Positions 8,261-17,733 of a stretch of DNA of 64,000 nt are shown here, piece after piece. Each line of letters begins with the position of its first letter. The first letter of the stretch is position 1. The stretch covers positions 20,290 through 84,289 of the forward strand of contig CACOBR010000006.1 of the NCBI GenBank assembly GCA_902625475.1, written 5' to 3'. Source of the stretch: an uncultured Alphaproteobacteria bacterium. Lineage in GTDB: Bacteria; Pseudomonadota; Alphaproteobacteria; Rhodobacterales; Rhodobacteraceae. The notes under the pieces are model-generated. The model had not been told where the DNA came from, did no database searches, and saw only the letters and a list, made by a program, of their open reading frames with translations. A program made the position numbers and the translations under genes.

Positions 8261-8926
8261 TTAAAAATATTTGGAATTTAGATTAATAATTTGTTGATTA
8301 TAAATTATGTATGCAGATGTATTTTTACTAATAATGTCTTTAAAGGCATCATTTTTTATATCTAGCCCTCCCGTAAAGGTTCCAAATGAAGGTAGAATAA
8401 TTTTATTTTCTGTAACTAAGAAACACGGTGTTCTTATTCTTACACCTTTGAACTTAATTTTAATTACAGGATGAAAATGTCCACTAATTTCAGTAGTCTC
8501 ATCAAAGGATGATTGATGTCTAAAAGTGATTTTTCTAATTTTAAAAGAGGGAAATAATTTGAGATCATAACCTTTAAATTCTTCATCGTGATTTCCACTA
8601 ATTAAAACAAAAGACCACTTTTCTAATAATGAAAAAAACTTCTCTTTCATTTTATTTGGCATCCTGAGTAATCCGTTTTTATCATGCATTGTATCACCTA
8701 AAAGAAGAACTTTCTTTGGATAGGTCTGTTTTATGATTTCTTCCAGCCTGTTGATAGTATCAAAAGTGTCGTATGGAGGTAAAAAAGTTCCTCTTTGGTA
8801 ATAACTACTACCCTTTTCCAGATGTAGATCTGAAACAATTAAAATTTCTTCATTTGGCCAGAAAATAGCCCCAAAAGGGCTGATTTCAAAATTTTCATTA
8901 GCAAATTTTATAGTATAAAATTTCAT
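8261..8926 (-). CDS. pdeM: Ligase-associated DNA damage response endonuclease PdeM
   Basis: The 221-residue protein is a calcineurin-like metallophosphoesterase. Metal-binding motifs are VSDLHLEKGS near residue 31, LLGDTMHD near residue 76, SGNHDEE near residue 115 and SGHFHPV near residue 149. In bacteria carrying an ATP-dependent ligase cassette this protein is the fourth member, beside an Lhr-like helicase, a metallo-beta-lactamase exonuclease and the ligase. Its start overlaps the helicase stop by 4 bp, so the two are translationally coupled. Role: probably DNA-end or structure-specific cleavage in repair; the exact substrate is not established here. Confidence 0.9.
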   Translation of the reverse strand: MKFYTIKFANENFEISPFGAIFWPNEEILIVSDLHLEKGSSYYQRGTFLPPYDTFDTINRLEEIIKQTYPKKVLLLGDTMHDKNGLLRMPNKMKEKFFSLLEKWSFVLISGNHDEEFKGYDLKLFPSFKIRKITFRHQSSFDETTEISGHFHPVIKIKFKGVRIRTPCFLVTENKIILPSFGTFTGGLDIKNDAFKDIISKNTSAYIIYNQQIINLNSKYF

Positions 8927-11355
8927 TTAATCAAAAAATTTTTTTCCTGCATTTCAGCAAGAATATCATCTTTTCCAATTGAATACCCTATGTTCTCTTT
9001 AGTAACATCGAGAATAATAGGTAGTGACAAAGGGGAAATTTGATCTAAATATTTAACTTCAATATTTTCTCTCATAGAATGTAAGGTTTCTCGTAATCTT
9101 GACCCATCTATAAAACCATCCATTGCGTCTTCTTTAACTGCCTCCAACAGAATATGTTTGGGGTCATATTTAGTTAAAACTTCATAGATGAGATCTGTAC
9201 TAAACAATACTTGTTTTCCTGTTTTTTCTGAGCCTGGTATACGCTTTTCTACTAATCCTGAGATTAATGCAATATCTCTAAATAATCTTTTTAATAAAGG
9301 CGTATCTTGTAACCATTCCTCAAATTCTTCAAATACAATATCATTATCTAAAAGGGCATTGACATTTTGAGGTTTTTTAAAGGACCAAACAGCCAACCCA
9401 TAATCATTCATGGAAAACCCCATAGGCCTAAATCCGGCTCTCTTCATCCTTCTTAAAAGGAGAAAGCCTAAAGTTTGATTAGCATTCCATCCTAAAAATG
9501 AATGAATTACAGTATAAAATCTCTTTTTATATGGAAATATCTCTACTACCATATTATTGGGATTTGGTAATATTGATTGTCTTTCTTGGTAAAATAACCA
9601 ATCCTGAATCTGTGTTGGTAGATTTTTCCAGTAATTTTTATTTCCTATTAATTCTCTTACAGATTTTGATAATTCAGTGGATAAAGGAAGTCTCCCTCCA
9701 GAATAAACTGTAATCTTGGATTCTTTATTTTTTGTTTTTTTTACATAAACATTCAACCCTTCAATCTTTTGAAATTCTAAAACTTCACCTCCAAATATAA
9801 ATGTATCACCAATAGAAAGGTTAATGATAAAATTCTCTTCAATTTTTCCTAGTGTTCTGTTTTTTAATTTTATATTTAACATAGGAGATTCAACAATTGT
9901 TCCTATGTTCATTTTATATCTTCTAATATCAGCTTTTGAATTTACAGTTATTTGGCCATTTTCAAGTATTTTTAACCTTTTATATTTTTCATAATTTTTT
10001 AGTGCATAACCACCATCTTTAACAAAATTTACCACTCTTAAAAAATTTTCAAATGACAAATGTTTATAAGGAGCAGTAGATGATACAATATTGTAAAGTT
10101 TTTTTGGTTCAAAAGTTTCTGAGCAGGCAGTTCCGTAAACATATTGAGCTAAGACATCAAGTGCCCCTTTTTTCACCCGGACGTCATCTAAAAAATTCTT
10201 TTTTATGGCATTTGTTGCTGCAAAACACTCCAAGTATTCAAATCGATTTGTAGGAACTAAAAATGCCCTACTTGGTTGATTATATCTGTGGTTTGACCGT
10301 CCAATCCTTTGAATTAATCTATTTAAACCTTTAGGCGCGCCAATTTGAATAACTAAATCAATTTCAGCCCAATCAATTCCAAGGTCTAAAGAGCTAGTTG
10401 CCACAACACAATCAAGAATTCCTTGACTCATTTTTGTCTCAACTTTTTTTCTTAATTCCAAATCTAAGGAACCATGATGAATAGCTATTTTATATTTTTT
10501 GATATTATTGTTCCATAATTCATGAAATACAAATTCTGCTTGTCCTCTGGTATTGACAAAAATTATTGTTTTTCCAATTCCCAGTAACTTTTGATAAATT
10601 TCTGATATTGCATGAATTCCTGTATGACCAGACCATGGAATTCTTTTATCTGGTTGAAAAATTTCAATATTTGGAGAAACTTCATTTTTAATTTGTATTA
10701 AATCAGTTTTATCTGGTGAAAGCCAATTCATTGCAAAACTTGGTGTTTTGATAGTAGCAGATAATCCAATTCTTTTTGCACCAGTCGCTATTTGAAATAA
10801 TCTAGCAAGATTTAAACTTAATAAATCACCTCTTTTATTATTTAAAAAAGTATGAATTTCATCAATTATAACAAACTCTAAGTCCTTAAATAATGTTCCT
10901 GCAAATTGATTTGATAATAAAAGTGCTAATGACTCTGGAGTTGTCATTAAAAAATCTGGAGGATTTTTTATTTGTCTCGACTTTATATTTTGTGAAGTAT
11001 CACCAGTTCTTGTTTCTAAATTAATTGAAAGATTAAGTTCTTTGATTGGTTTAGAAATATTTCTGTGAATATCTATGGTTAAAGCTTTTAAGGGAGATAC
11101 ATAAAGAGTATCTAATTTAGGTTTTTTTCTTTCATAATTGAAATTTAATAAAGATGGCAAAAAACCTGTTAAAGTTTTTCCTGTACCTGTCGGAGACTGA
11201 ACTAATATAGAATTGTTTTTTTCTATAGATTTAAGTATTTGTATTTGATGAGGAAACCATTGCCATCCTTTATCAATTATCCACTGATTAATAGGATGGG
11301 ATTTAAGTTTATTATATAATTTCTTATATACTATTTCATGGGACTTATTAATCAT
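8923..11355 (-). CDS. Ligase-associated DEXH-box DNA helicase (Lhr-like)
   Basis: The 810-residue superfamily 2 helicase has a Q-like region WFPHQIQILKSI near residue 33, Walker A SPTGTGKT near residue 55, Walker B IIDEIH near residue 163, LSATI motif III near residue 199, and motif VI RIGRSNHR near residue 350. The winged-helix and Lhr-core regions follow. Length and order match the DEXH helicase of the ligase-associated DNA damage response set. It shares the downstream transcript with pdeM (4-bp overlap). Its ATG at 11353-11355 lies inside the oppositely oriented exonuclease gene, so the two 5' ends overlap by 18 bp and any promoter for this gene must lie within that neighbour. The start is supported because the conserved helicase N-terminus begins within about 15 residues. 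Confidence 0.92.
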   Translation of the reverse strand: MINKSHEIVYKKLYNKLKSHPINQWIIDKGWQWFPHQIQILKSIEKNNSILVQSPTGTGKTLTGFLPSLLNFNYERKKPKLDTLYVSPLKALTIDIHRNISKPIKELNLSINLETRTGDTSQNIKSRQIKNPPDFLMTTPESLALLLSNQFAGTLFKDLEFVIIDEIHTFLNNKRGDLLSLNLARLFQIATGAKRIGLSATIKTPSFAMNWLSPDKTDLIQIKNEVSPNIEIFQPDKRIPWSGHTGIHAISEIYQKLLGIGKTIIFVNTRGQAEFVFHELWNNNIKKYKIAIHHGSLDLELRKKVETKMSQGILDCVVATSSLDLGIDWAEIDLVIQIGAPKGLNRLIQRIGRSNHRYNQPSRAFLVPTNRFEYLECFAATNAIKKNFLDDVRVKKGALDVLAQYVYGTACSETFEPKKLYNIVSSTAPYKHLSFENFLRVVNFVKDGGYALKNYEKYKRLKILENGQITVNSKADIRRYKMNIGTIVESPMLNIKLKNRTLGKIEENFIINLSIGDTFIFGGEVLEFQKIEGLNVYVKKTKNKESKITVYSGGRLPLSTELSKSVRELIGNKNYWKNLPTQIQDWLFYQERQSILPNPNNMVVEIFPYKKRFYTVIHSFLGWNANQTLGFLLLRRMKRAGFRPMGFSMNDYGLAVWSFKKPQNVNALLDNDIVFEEFEEWLQDTPLLKRLFRDIALISGLVEKRIPGSEKTGKQVLFSTDLIYEVLTKYDPKHILLEAVKEDAMDGFIDGSRLRETLHSMRENIEVKYLDQISPLSLPIILDVTKENIGYSIGKDDILAEMQEKNFLIK

Positions 11356-12321
11356 AAATTATATATAGAAACAATTAATGCATATATCGACCCTATTATG
11401 CCTGTGGAGAACGCAATAATTACACATGGTCACGCAGATCATGCTAGGGCTGGTCATCAAAATGTTTTAGCCACACAAAATACAATAGATATTATGAAGA
11501 TAAGGTATGGTCATAAATGCGCAAACTCTTTTCAGTCTTTAGAATACCATAAACCACTAAAAATAAATGATTTAACTATAACATTTTTTCCTGCAGGTCA
11601 TATTCTGGGAAGTGCTCAAATTTTGATAGAGAATACACATAATAGGTTATTAATTACTGGTGATTATAAAACTTCATCTGATAGTTCTTGTCAAAGCTTT
11701 GAACTTGTAGAATGTGATCAACTAATAACCGAAGCAACTTTTGGATTACCAGTATTTCAGCACCCTAAACCAGAGAATGAAATAAAAAAAATAATAAACG
11801 CTTTTGAAAGAAGTGAAAAGAAAACATATATAATTGGAGCTTATGCACTAGGAAAATCACAACGTGTAATAAAACTATTACGTGATATTGGATATAATGA
11901 TACGATTTTTTTACACGGTTCCCAGGTAAAAATCTGTGACTATTATGCTTCTCAAGGTATTGATCTTGGCAAATTAGAACCAGTTGCTCACAAAAAAAAT
12001 AAGGATTTTGAAGGTAAAATTGTTATTGCACCACCGTCAGCTTTAAAAGACAAGTGGTCAAGACGTTTTTCAGAACCAGTAATTTGTTATGCATCAGGTT
12101 GGATGTCAATTAAACAACGTGCAAAGCAAAGCTTAGTAGAAATACCATTAATAATTTCTGATCACTGTGATTGGAATGAACTGACTGCTACTATAAAAAA
12201 GTGTAAAACAAAAACGGTTTGGGTCACTCATGGTAGAGAAGATGCTTTAGTATACTGGTGTAAAAAAGAGGATATAAATGCAAAGCCTTTATATGTGCAA
12301 GGACGAGAAGAGGAACAATAG
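11338..12321 (+). CDS. Ligase-associated DNA damage response exonuclease (metallo-beta-lactamase fold)
   Basis: The 327-residue protein has the HxHxDH metal motif at His30-His32-Asp34-His35 (THGHADHARAGH), a PAGHILGSAQI segment near residue 87 and TGDYKTSSD near residue 106. A beta-CASP-like region and a terminal His in WVTHGRED follow. This is the MBL/beta-CASP exonuclease family that travels with ATP-dependent DNA ligases, often mislabelled as an mRNA 3'-end processing factor. The ATG at 11338 is the only ATG upstream of the conserved core, and an in-frame stop lies 21 bp before it. The ligase start codon directly follows this stop, so the two genes are tightly coupled. Confidence 0.92.
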   Translation: MGLINHKLYIETINAYIDPIMPVENAIITHGHADHARAGHQNVLATQNTIDIMKIRYGHKCANSFQSLEYHKPLKINDLTITFFPAGHILGSAQILIENTHNRLLITGDYKTSSDSSCQSFELVECDQLITEATFGLPVFQHPKPENEIKKIINAFERSEKKTYIIGAYALGKSQRVIKLLRDIGYNDTIFLHGSQVKICDYYASQGIDLGKLEPVAHKKNKDFEGKIVIAPPSALKDKWSRRFSEPVICYASGWMSIKQRAKQSLVEIPLIISDHCDWNELTATIKKCKTKTVWVTHGREDALVYWCKKEDINAKPLYVQGREEEQ

Positions 12322-13905
12322 TTGAAGAAATTTTCCTTATTGTTAGAAAAGTTATTATTTACTCCAAGCAGAAATAGAAAAAAATCAGCTCTCAAAGAAT
12401 ATATAGCTAATACTCCAGATCCTGATAGAGGATACGCTTTGGCTGCTATAACTGGTGATTTTAAAATGAAAAATATAACTGCTAGCTTTTACCATGAATT
12501 AATCAAGGAACACGTTGATTACGAATTATTCAAAATGTCATATGACTATGTAGGAGATTTAGCAGAAACAATTTCATTAATCTGGCCAAATACTTCTGAA
12601 AATAATTTATATGAATTGTCACTTAGAAAATTCATTGAATTAATATCAAAAAAATCAAAGCCAAAACAAAAAGAAATTATTTTTGATTTAATGAATAAAT
12701 CAGATGCAAATGAACGGTGGTCAATGATAAAACTAACCACTGGTGGTTTCAGAATTGGTGTATCTGCAAAATTGGTAAAATTAGCACTAGCTGAGTATGG
12801 AAATAAAAGTATCGAAGATATTGAAAGGATTTGGCACGGACTATCATATCCATATTTGGACTTGTTTGCATGGTTAGAAAATAAATCGCCAAAACCAAAA
12901 ATAAAATTTAGTGATATGTTTCATCCTATGATGCTTGCTAATCCAATAAACGAAGAAAAAGATTTTAATAATTTAAAACCATCTGAATTTTTTGCAGAAT
13001 TAAAATGGGACGGAATTAGAGTTCAATTGGTACTAGATAATGAAAATAAAAAAATCTATTCAAGAACTGGTGATGATATTTCAAAATCTTTTCCAGATAT
13101 ACTATGTAATGTAAATGGTAATGCTGTTTTAGATGGTGAATTATTGGTAGGAAACAATTTTAAAGCATTACCATTTAATTCTCTTCAGAAGAGACTTAAT
13201 CGAAAAAATCCACAAAAAAAAATCATTAGTGAAATACCAGCTTTTGTCAGACTATATGACATTATTTTTGAAGATGGTAAAGACCTAAGGGATTTACCTC
13301 TATCTAAGAGAAGGCAGCTTTTATCAGATTGGCTAAAATTAAATCCTTCAAATAGGCTGGATATATCTGAAATTATAGAATTCAAAGACTGGAATGAACT
13401 TAGACAGATTAAAATAGAAACTACTGAGAAGTTTAATCAAGAGGGTTTAATGATTAAATCTAAAAATAGCTTATACTTATCTGGAAGACCAAGAGGCCAC
13501 TGGTTCAAATGGAAAAAGAACCCTCTATTTTTAGATACTATTCTTATGTATGCACAAAGAGGACATGGAAAAAGAAGTTCTTATTATTCTGATTTCACTT
13601 TTGGTGTATGGAATAATAATAATATTGTACCCATAGGAAAAGCTTACTTTGGATTTACTGATGAAGAATTAAAAAAGTTAGATGATTGGGTTAGGAAGAA
13701 TACAATCAAGAGGTTTGGACCAGTACGTGAAGTTCATAAAGAATTGGTATTAGAAATAGCATTTGATAGTATTAATGAAAGTAAGCGGCATAAGTCAGGT
13801 ATTGCCTTAAGATTTCCCAGAATACACCGAATTAGATGGGATAAACCAGTGAAAGAAACCGACTATTTGAAAGATATAAAAAAGTTATTCAATTTTGAAT
13901 TTTAA
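12322..13905 (+). CDS. ATP-dependent DNA ligase (cassette type)
   Basis: The 527-residue protein has an N-terminal DNA-binding domain, then the ligase adenylation motif ELKWDGIR with the nucleophilic Lys228. Motif III-like YDIIFEDGKDLRDLPL, motif IV EGLMIKS and motif V WFKWKK follow, with an OB-fold to the C-terminus. It is the standard size for the ligase of the exonuclease-ligase-helicase-PdeM repair set. The start is TTG at 12322, immediately after the exonuclease TAG. These ligases join DNA ends with ATP, in addition to the essential NAD-dependent LigA, which is not in this window. The cassette is thought to repair damage outside replication. Confidence 0.93.
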   Translation: MKKFSLLLEKLLFTPSRNRKKSALKEYIANTPDPDRGYALAAITGDFKMKNITASFYHELIKEHVDYELFKMSYDYVGDLAETISLIWPNTSENNLYELSLRKFIELISKKSKPKQKEIIFDLMNKSDANERWSMIKLTTGGFRIGVSAKLVKLALAEYGNKSIEDIERIWHGLSYPYLDLFAWLENKSPKPKIKFSDMFHPMMLANPINEEKDFNNLKPSEFFAELKWDGIRVQLVLDNENKKIYSRTGDDISKSFPDILCNVNGNAVLDGELLVGNNFKALPFNSLQKRLNRKNPQKKIISEIPAFVRLYDIIFEDGKDLRDLPLSKRRQLLSDWLKLNPSNRLDISEIIEFKDWNELRQIKIETTEKFNQEGLMIKSKNSLYLSGRPRGHWFKWKKNPLFLDTILMYAQRGHGKRSSYYSDFTFGVWNNNNIVPIGKAYFGFTDEELKKLDDWVRKNTIKRFGPVREVHKELVLEIAFDSINESKRHKSGIALRFPRIHRIRWDKPVKETDYLKDIKKLFNFEF

Positions 13906-14021
13906 AAAAGAATTATTTATATTTTTTTAATTAAGTCGTTAATGTCTCTGTAAAATTTTTCAACAGAAAAAAATTGTTATTAATATAAAATAAATATAAA
14001 GTACGGAGATTATTTCTAATA

Positions 14022-15344
14022 ATGAATAGCCCTTTTAAAATATACGGATGTTCCGATGCAACGGATTTCAATATGAAAAATGAGGAAATATCAGTTGATA
14101 GCTTAGTAGAACATTATAAAAATAGAGACTATCAAAATCTTGTAATAAATGCTCAAAAATATGTTGAGAAAAATTCTTCAAGTGCAATGGCTTGGAATCT
14201 TCTAGCTTTAGGCCATAGATACTCTAATAATGTTAAGTCTGCACTCAAAATTTATGAAGATCTTTTAAAGTTAAATCCAGGTAATTTTTTGTTATCTACA
14301 AATTTAGGCAATTTATATATGGCAATGGGAAAAATCTCAAAAGCTATTAATTGTTTTGAAATAGCTTTCAAAAAAGAACCAAAACATGTAGCAAATTTGG
14401 AAGCATTAGCAATAGCTTATCAAGATAGCGGGAAAAAAGAAGAAGCTATGGATTGTTTTAAAAAAGTATTAGACCTTGACGAGAAAAAAGAAAGTTCAAG
14501 GTACCATTTAGCTAGAATGCTTGTAAGATTAAATTCTTATTCAGAAGCAATAGAACATTTTCATAAAACAAACTATGGATTAAGTAAAAGTCATCTTTTG
14601 GAATGCCTTTATTATTTAGGTCAAAAAGATAGATTTTATAAACATTACAGAGATTTGATCAAAAGAAATATTGTTAACCCACTTATGGCTTCTATTGGAA
14701 GTCATGCTTCAATTCGATTTAATGTTTCTAACAATGAAAATCCTTTTTGCACTAACCCATTTAATTATATTAAAAAGGAAAACATTACAAATAATGGTGA
14801 ACTAAGTGAAGATCTAATTACAAGTATACTGGAATTCCACCAAAGTGGAGAAAGTGATCCTAAAAGTCAGCCTTTACTTTCAAATGGTAAGCAATCATCA
14901 GGAAATATCTTTTTGCATCAAAGAGAAGATATACAGTTATTAAAGAAAATATTAGGGAATAAAATAACAAATTATTTAAAGGAATTTAGAACAAGTAGTG
15001 AAGGTTTCATAAAAAATTGGCCAAAAAAATATAATATTTATGGTTGGTTAGTATCTATTAATTCAGGAGGAAACCTCGCAGCTCATATTCATAAAGAAGG
15101 ATGGTTGAGTGGAAGTTTATATTTTAAAATGCCTTCTAAAAAAACTAAAGACGAAGGAAATATAGTTTTTAGTTTTGATGGGGCTAATTATCCTACTGAT
15201 GGAAAGAAATTTGATAAAAAATCAGTTGATGTATATAAAGGAGACTTAGTTTTATTCCCCTCCTCCTTATTCCATCATACTGTTCCATTTAAAAGTAACG
15301 AAGAAAGAGTTACATTCGCTTTTGATATCATACCTCAAAAATAA
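14022..15344 (+). CDS. TPR-repeat protein with C-terminal 2OG-Fe(II) oxygenase-like domain
   Basis: The 440-residue protein has about four tetratricopeptide repeats between residues 30 and 190 (for example AWNLLALGHRYSNN, NLGNLYMAMGKISKAINCFE, LEALAIAYQDSGKKEEAMD). The C-terminal domain from about residue 240 ends with AAHIHKEGWLSGSLYF, GDLVLFPSSLFHHTVPF and RVTFAFDI. This matches the putative 2OG-Fe(II) oxygenase domain often fused to TPRs in marine alphaproteobacteria; the His of HIHK and the later HH are likely iron ligands. The start could instead be the Met at residue 18. It converges with an AEC transporter 4 bp downstream. A protein or peptide substrate presented by the TPR part is a guess. 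Confidence 0.75.
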   Translation: MNSPFKIYGCSDATDFNMKNEEISVDSLVEHYKNRDYQNLVINAQKYVEKNSSSAMAWNLLALGHRYSNNVKSALKIYEDLLKLNPGNFLLSTNLGNLYMAMGKISKAINCFEIAFKKEPKHVANLEALAIAYQDSGKKEEAMDCFKKVLDLDEKKESSRYHLARMLVRLNSYSEAIEHFHKTNYGLSKSHLLECLYYLGQKDRFYKHYRDLIKRNIVNPLMASIGSHASIRFNVSNNENPFCTNPFNYIKKENITNNGELSEDLITSILEFHQSGESDPKSQPLLSNGKQSSGNIFLHQREDIQLLKKILGNKITNYLKEFRTSSEGFIKNWPKKYNIYGWLVSINSGGNLAAHIHKEGWLSGSLYFKMPSKKTKDEGNIVFSFDGANYPTDGKKFDKKSVDVYKGDLVLFPSSLFHHTVPFKSNEERVTFAFDIIPQK

Positions 15345-15348
15345 ATCC

Positions 15349-16284
15349 TTAAATTTGAATTATTCCTACTAAAGGAATAAGAAAAAGTGATGCAATAAAA
15401 GTCCATAGGATCGATAATGCAATTGCCTCTGTACTTACACCATATTTTGGAGCAAATGTGAAAGCCATAAGTCCGACTGGAGCAGCTGCTACCATAAGAG
15501 TTGTTCTTGAATTTTCTATCGAATGTCCTCCTAAAATTAAAATTACAATCACTGCCAGAAATGGATGAATAATTAATCTTAAAAGTGTAATAAAAATAGC
15601 AATATTTAACTGACCTCTTTGTACTTTTTTTGATAAAATTATTCCAAGTGCAAATAGAGCACATGGAGCAGCAGAAAGAGAAACGAATTCAAATGTCCGT
15701 TCAATACCAATTGGCAATTCAAAAGGAGCTAAAATTATAATTAAACCTATAAAAAGGCCTAAAAGAGGTGGATTTACAATTTGTTTTTTGAACAACTTAA
15801 ATAGCGTAAAATCATCAGTAGATGTCAAATCTAAAAGAAAAATTGTAAAGGACAACAACATAACATCCATGGACATGATTGTAATAATTGAGTTTATCTG
15901 AGAAAATGGAAACTCTAAAATTGCTATTGGATAGACATAAAGAACATGGTTAGCAAATGACGCAGCAGCTCCAATTAAAATAGCTTCTGTCGTATTAGAT
16001 TTAAAAAATAATTTGGCGATGAAAAAACCTATTAAATATAAGAGTAACTCAGTAATTAAATATTTTATGTATAGGGAAAAATTAATATTCGAGAAATCTA
16101 ATTTCAGAATTATGTCAGCACTCATCGCAGGAACTGCAACCAATCCTACAAATTTTAAAATAATGTTTGCTTCAGTTACTTTAAATAAATTCTTCTTTCC
16201 TAAAAAAAAACCAAAGAAGCATATAAAAGATACAGGTATAACACCATTTATAAGTAAATTAAAAAAATCAAATAAACTCAGCAA
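15349..16284 (-). CDS. AEC-family (auxin efflux carrier-like) membrane transporter
   Basis: The 311-residue protein is almost wholly hydrophobic, with about ten predicted transmembrane segments in two halves. It opens with a helix around GVIPVSFICFFGFFLGKK. The N-terminal VGLVAVPAMSADIILKLDF and the C-terminal MVAAAPVGLMAFTFAPKYG stretches are typical of the AEC family. Bacterial members export or import small carboxylates such as malate or malonate. It is divergent from a GGCT-like gene, with an 86-bp gap, and stands alone on its strand. The substrate is unknown. Confidence 0.88.
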   Translation of the reverse strand: MLSLFDFFNLLINGVIPVSFICFFGFFLGKKNLFKVTEANIILKFVGLVAVPAMSADIILKLDFSNINFSLYIKYLITELLLYLIGFFIAKLFFKSNTTEAILIGAAASFANHVLYVYPIAILEFPFSQINSIITIMSMDVMLLSFTIFLLDLTSTDDFTLFKLFKKQIVNPPLLGLFIGLIIILAPFELPIGIERTFEFVSLSAAPCALFALGIILSKKVQRGQLNIAIFITLLRLIIHPFLAVIVILILGGHSIENSRTTLMVAAAPVGLMAFTFAPKYGVSTEAIALSILWTFIASLFLIPLVGIIQI

Positions 16285-16370
16285 AATTTATGGACTCATT
16301 ATTTTGTAGCAATTCCTAGAGTTATATTTATATAGAAGTATAATCACTACTCTTTTAAAAAAAATAAATC

Positions 16371-16898
16371 ATGGCTTTTTATTTTGGATATGGATCAAAT
16401 ATGTCTCAAGTTTATCTTGAGAAAGTTAGATATGTATATCCAAAAAAAAGTATTGTAGGTCACATCGAAGATTATACTTTAAAAATCAACTTAAAAGGTC
16501 CAAATTTTGTGGAACCCGGTTTTGCAAATATTAGTTACCAAAAAGGGAGTAAAGTTGAGGGAATACTCCATGAAGTTAGTGATGTCGAATTAAAAAAAAT
16601 AATTGCTTCAGAAGGTCCAGAGTATGAAGTATTTGAAATCCCAGTTTTTACAAATAAAAAAAGATTTTTAGCTAAAACCTTGATTTGGCCCACAGAAACT
16701 TTAGAAGAATTACCAACTTCAAGAAGATATTTAAATCTACTAATTAAAGCAGCCAAAGAAAACAAACTAAGTGATGAGTATATTGAAGAAATTAAAATGA
16801 AAAAGACAGTATATTACCCTTTTTTATCAGAATATTATAAAATTTATGCATATTTCTGGGTCAAAAGCAGAGCAAGAAAAGTAAATAAAAATATTTGA
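16371..16898 (+). CDS. Gamma-glutamylcyclotransferase-like (AIG2/GGCT fold) protein
   Basis: The 175-residue protein starts MAFYFGYGSNMSQ, the conserved YGSN substrate-loop signature of the GGCT fold, and continues with VEGILHEVSD near residue 61 and an ASEGPEYEV segment near residue 82 that carries the probable catalytic Glu. The fold converts gamma-glutamyl peptides to 5-oxoproline, but many bacterial relatives have unproven activity. It ends 7 bp from the convergent aldolase gene. The function is assigned by fold only. Confidence 0.75.
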   Translation: MAFYFGYGSNMSQVYLEKVRYVYPKKSIVGHIEDYTLKINLKGPNFVEPGFANISYQKGSKVEGILHEVSDVELKKIIASEGPEYEVFEIPVFTNKKRFLAKTLIWPTETLEELPTSRRYLNLLIKAAKENKLSDEYIEEIKMKKTVYYPFLSEYYKIYAYFWVKSRARKVNKNI

Positions 16899-16905
16899 AA
16901 ATTTA

Positions 16906-17733
16906 TTAAAAATTTGTATCAAGTAAAATTTTTTTTGCTTTTTTTGTTAGTGCCAGTTTTAATTTTTGCATTATTTCTAAACGATCAAATATATGCTTGT
17001 CATTAACAAGAATATCTCTCAAAATAGTTCCAAACAATCGTCTGAATTCTGTACCAATGTTGAATTTACGTACTCCATAATACTTTGACATTTTAATTCT
17101 ATCAATAGGACTTACCCCTGACCCTCCATGAATTACAAGGGGGACAGAAGTAATTTCAAATATTTTACCAAGAAGATCATAATCTATAATTGCTGAATTT
17201 TCATTTTGTAAGTGAGTGTTGCCCACTGAAACAGCCATAGCTGTTACTGGCAACTGCTGGGTAAATAATTTAACTTCCTCTGGCAATGTCTTTTTATTTT
17301 TACTTGTATCATTATACCCAACAAATCCAAGTTCGACCTCTAAGCAAGCATTATATTTCTCAGTTAATTCGTAAATTTTTATGGATTGATTAAGGTTTTC
17401 TTTAAAAGACAATTTTGAACCGTCATACATTATAGAAGTAAACCCAATATCTAAAGCCTTTTTGCATATATCATAATTTTCACCATGATCTAAATGAGGA
17501 ACAATTTTGCTTTTAGTTTCACCACTTAATTTTTCAAACATGGCATAAATCAATTCAAGTGGCATATTTTTTCTTAATCCTGGACCTGATTGTAGAATAA
17601 TATCGGTCTCAGTTTCATCAGCTGCACGAACAAATGAAGAAGCATCTTCCCAACCTTGAACTACAAAACCTACAACATAATTTTTTCTTGTTTTGGCGCA
17701 ATTTAAAAGGTTTTTTAAAGAATCTATACTCAT
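16906..17733 (-). CDS. Class II aldolase, probable 5-dehydro-2-deoxyphosphogluconate aldolase
   Basis: The 275-residue class II fructose-bisphosphate-aldolase family protein has zinc-ligand motif PHLDHGENYD near residue 90, MYDGSKLSFKENL near residue 113, VELGFVG near residue 144, and VIHGGSGVS near residue 208 with the phosphate-binding FNIGTE near residue 233. Its start overlaps the iolB stop by 4 bp and iolC lies just beyond. In inositol catabolism the IolJ-type aldolase splits the IolC product (5-dehydro-2-deoxygluconate 6-phosphate) into dihydroxyacetone phosphate and malonate semialdehyde. Substrate assignment rests on this context; the fold alone would also allow fructose- or tagatose-bisphosphate. 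Confidence 0.8.
   Translation of the reverse strand: MSIDSLKNLLNCAKTRKNYVVGFVVQGWEDASSFVRAADETETDIILQSGPGLRKNMPLELIYAMFEKLSGETKSKIVPHLDHGENYDICKKALDIGFTSIMYDGSKLSFKENLNQSIKIYELTEKYNACLEVELGFVGYNDTSKNKKTLPEEVKLFTQQLPVTAMAVSVGNTHLQNENSAIIDYDLLGKIFEITSVPLVIHGGSGVSPIDRIKMSKYYGVRKFNIGTEFRRLFGTILRDILVNDKHIFDRLEIMQKLKLALTKKAKKILLDTNF

Noticed and set aside
15335..15664. 109-codon minus-strand frame at the end of the AEC transporter gene
   Set aside because: It overlaps the transporter gene in another frame and is Cys/Ser/Tyr-rich with no recognisable motif.
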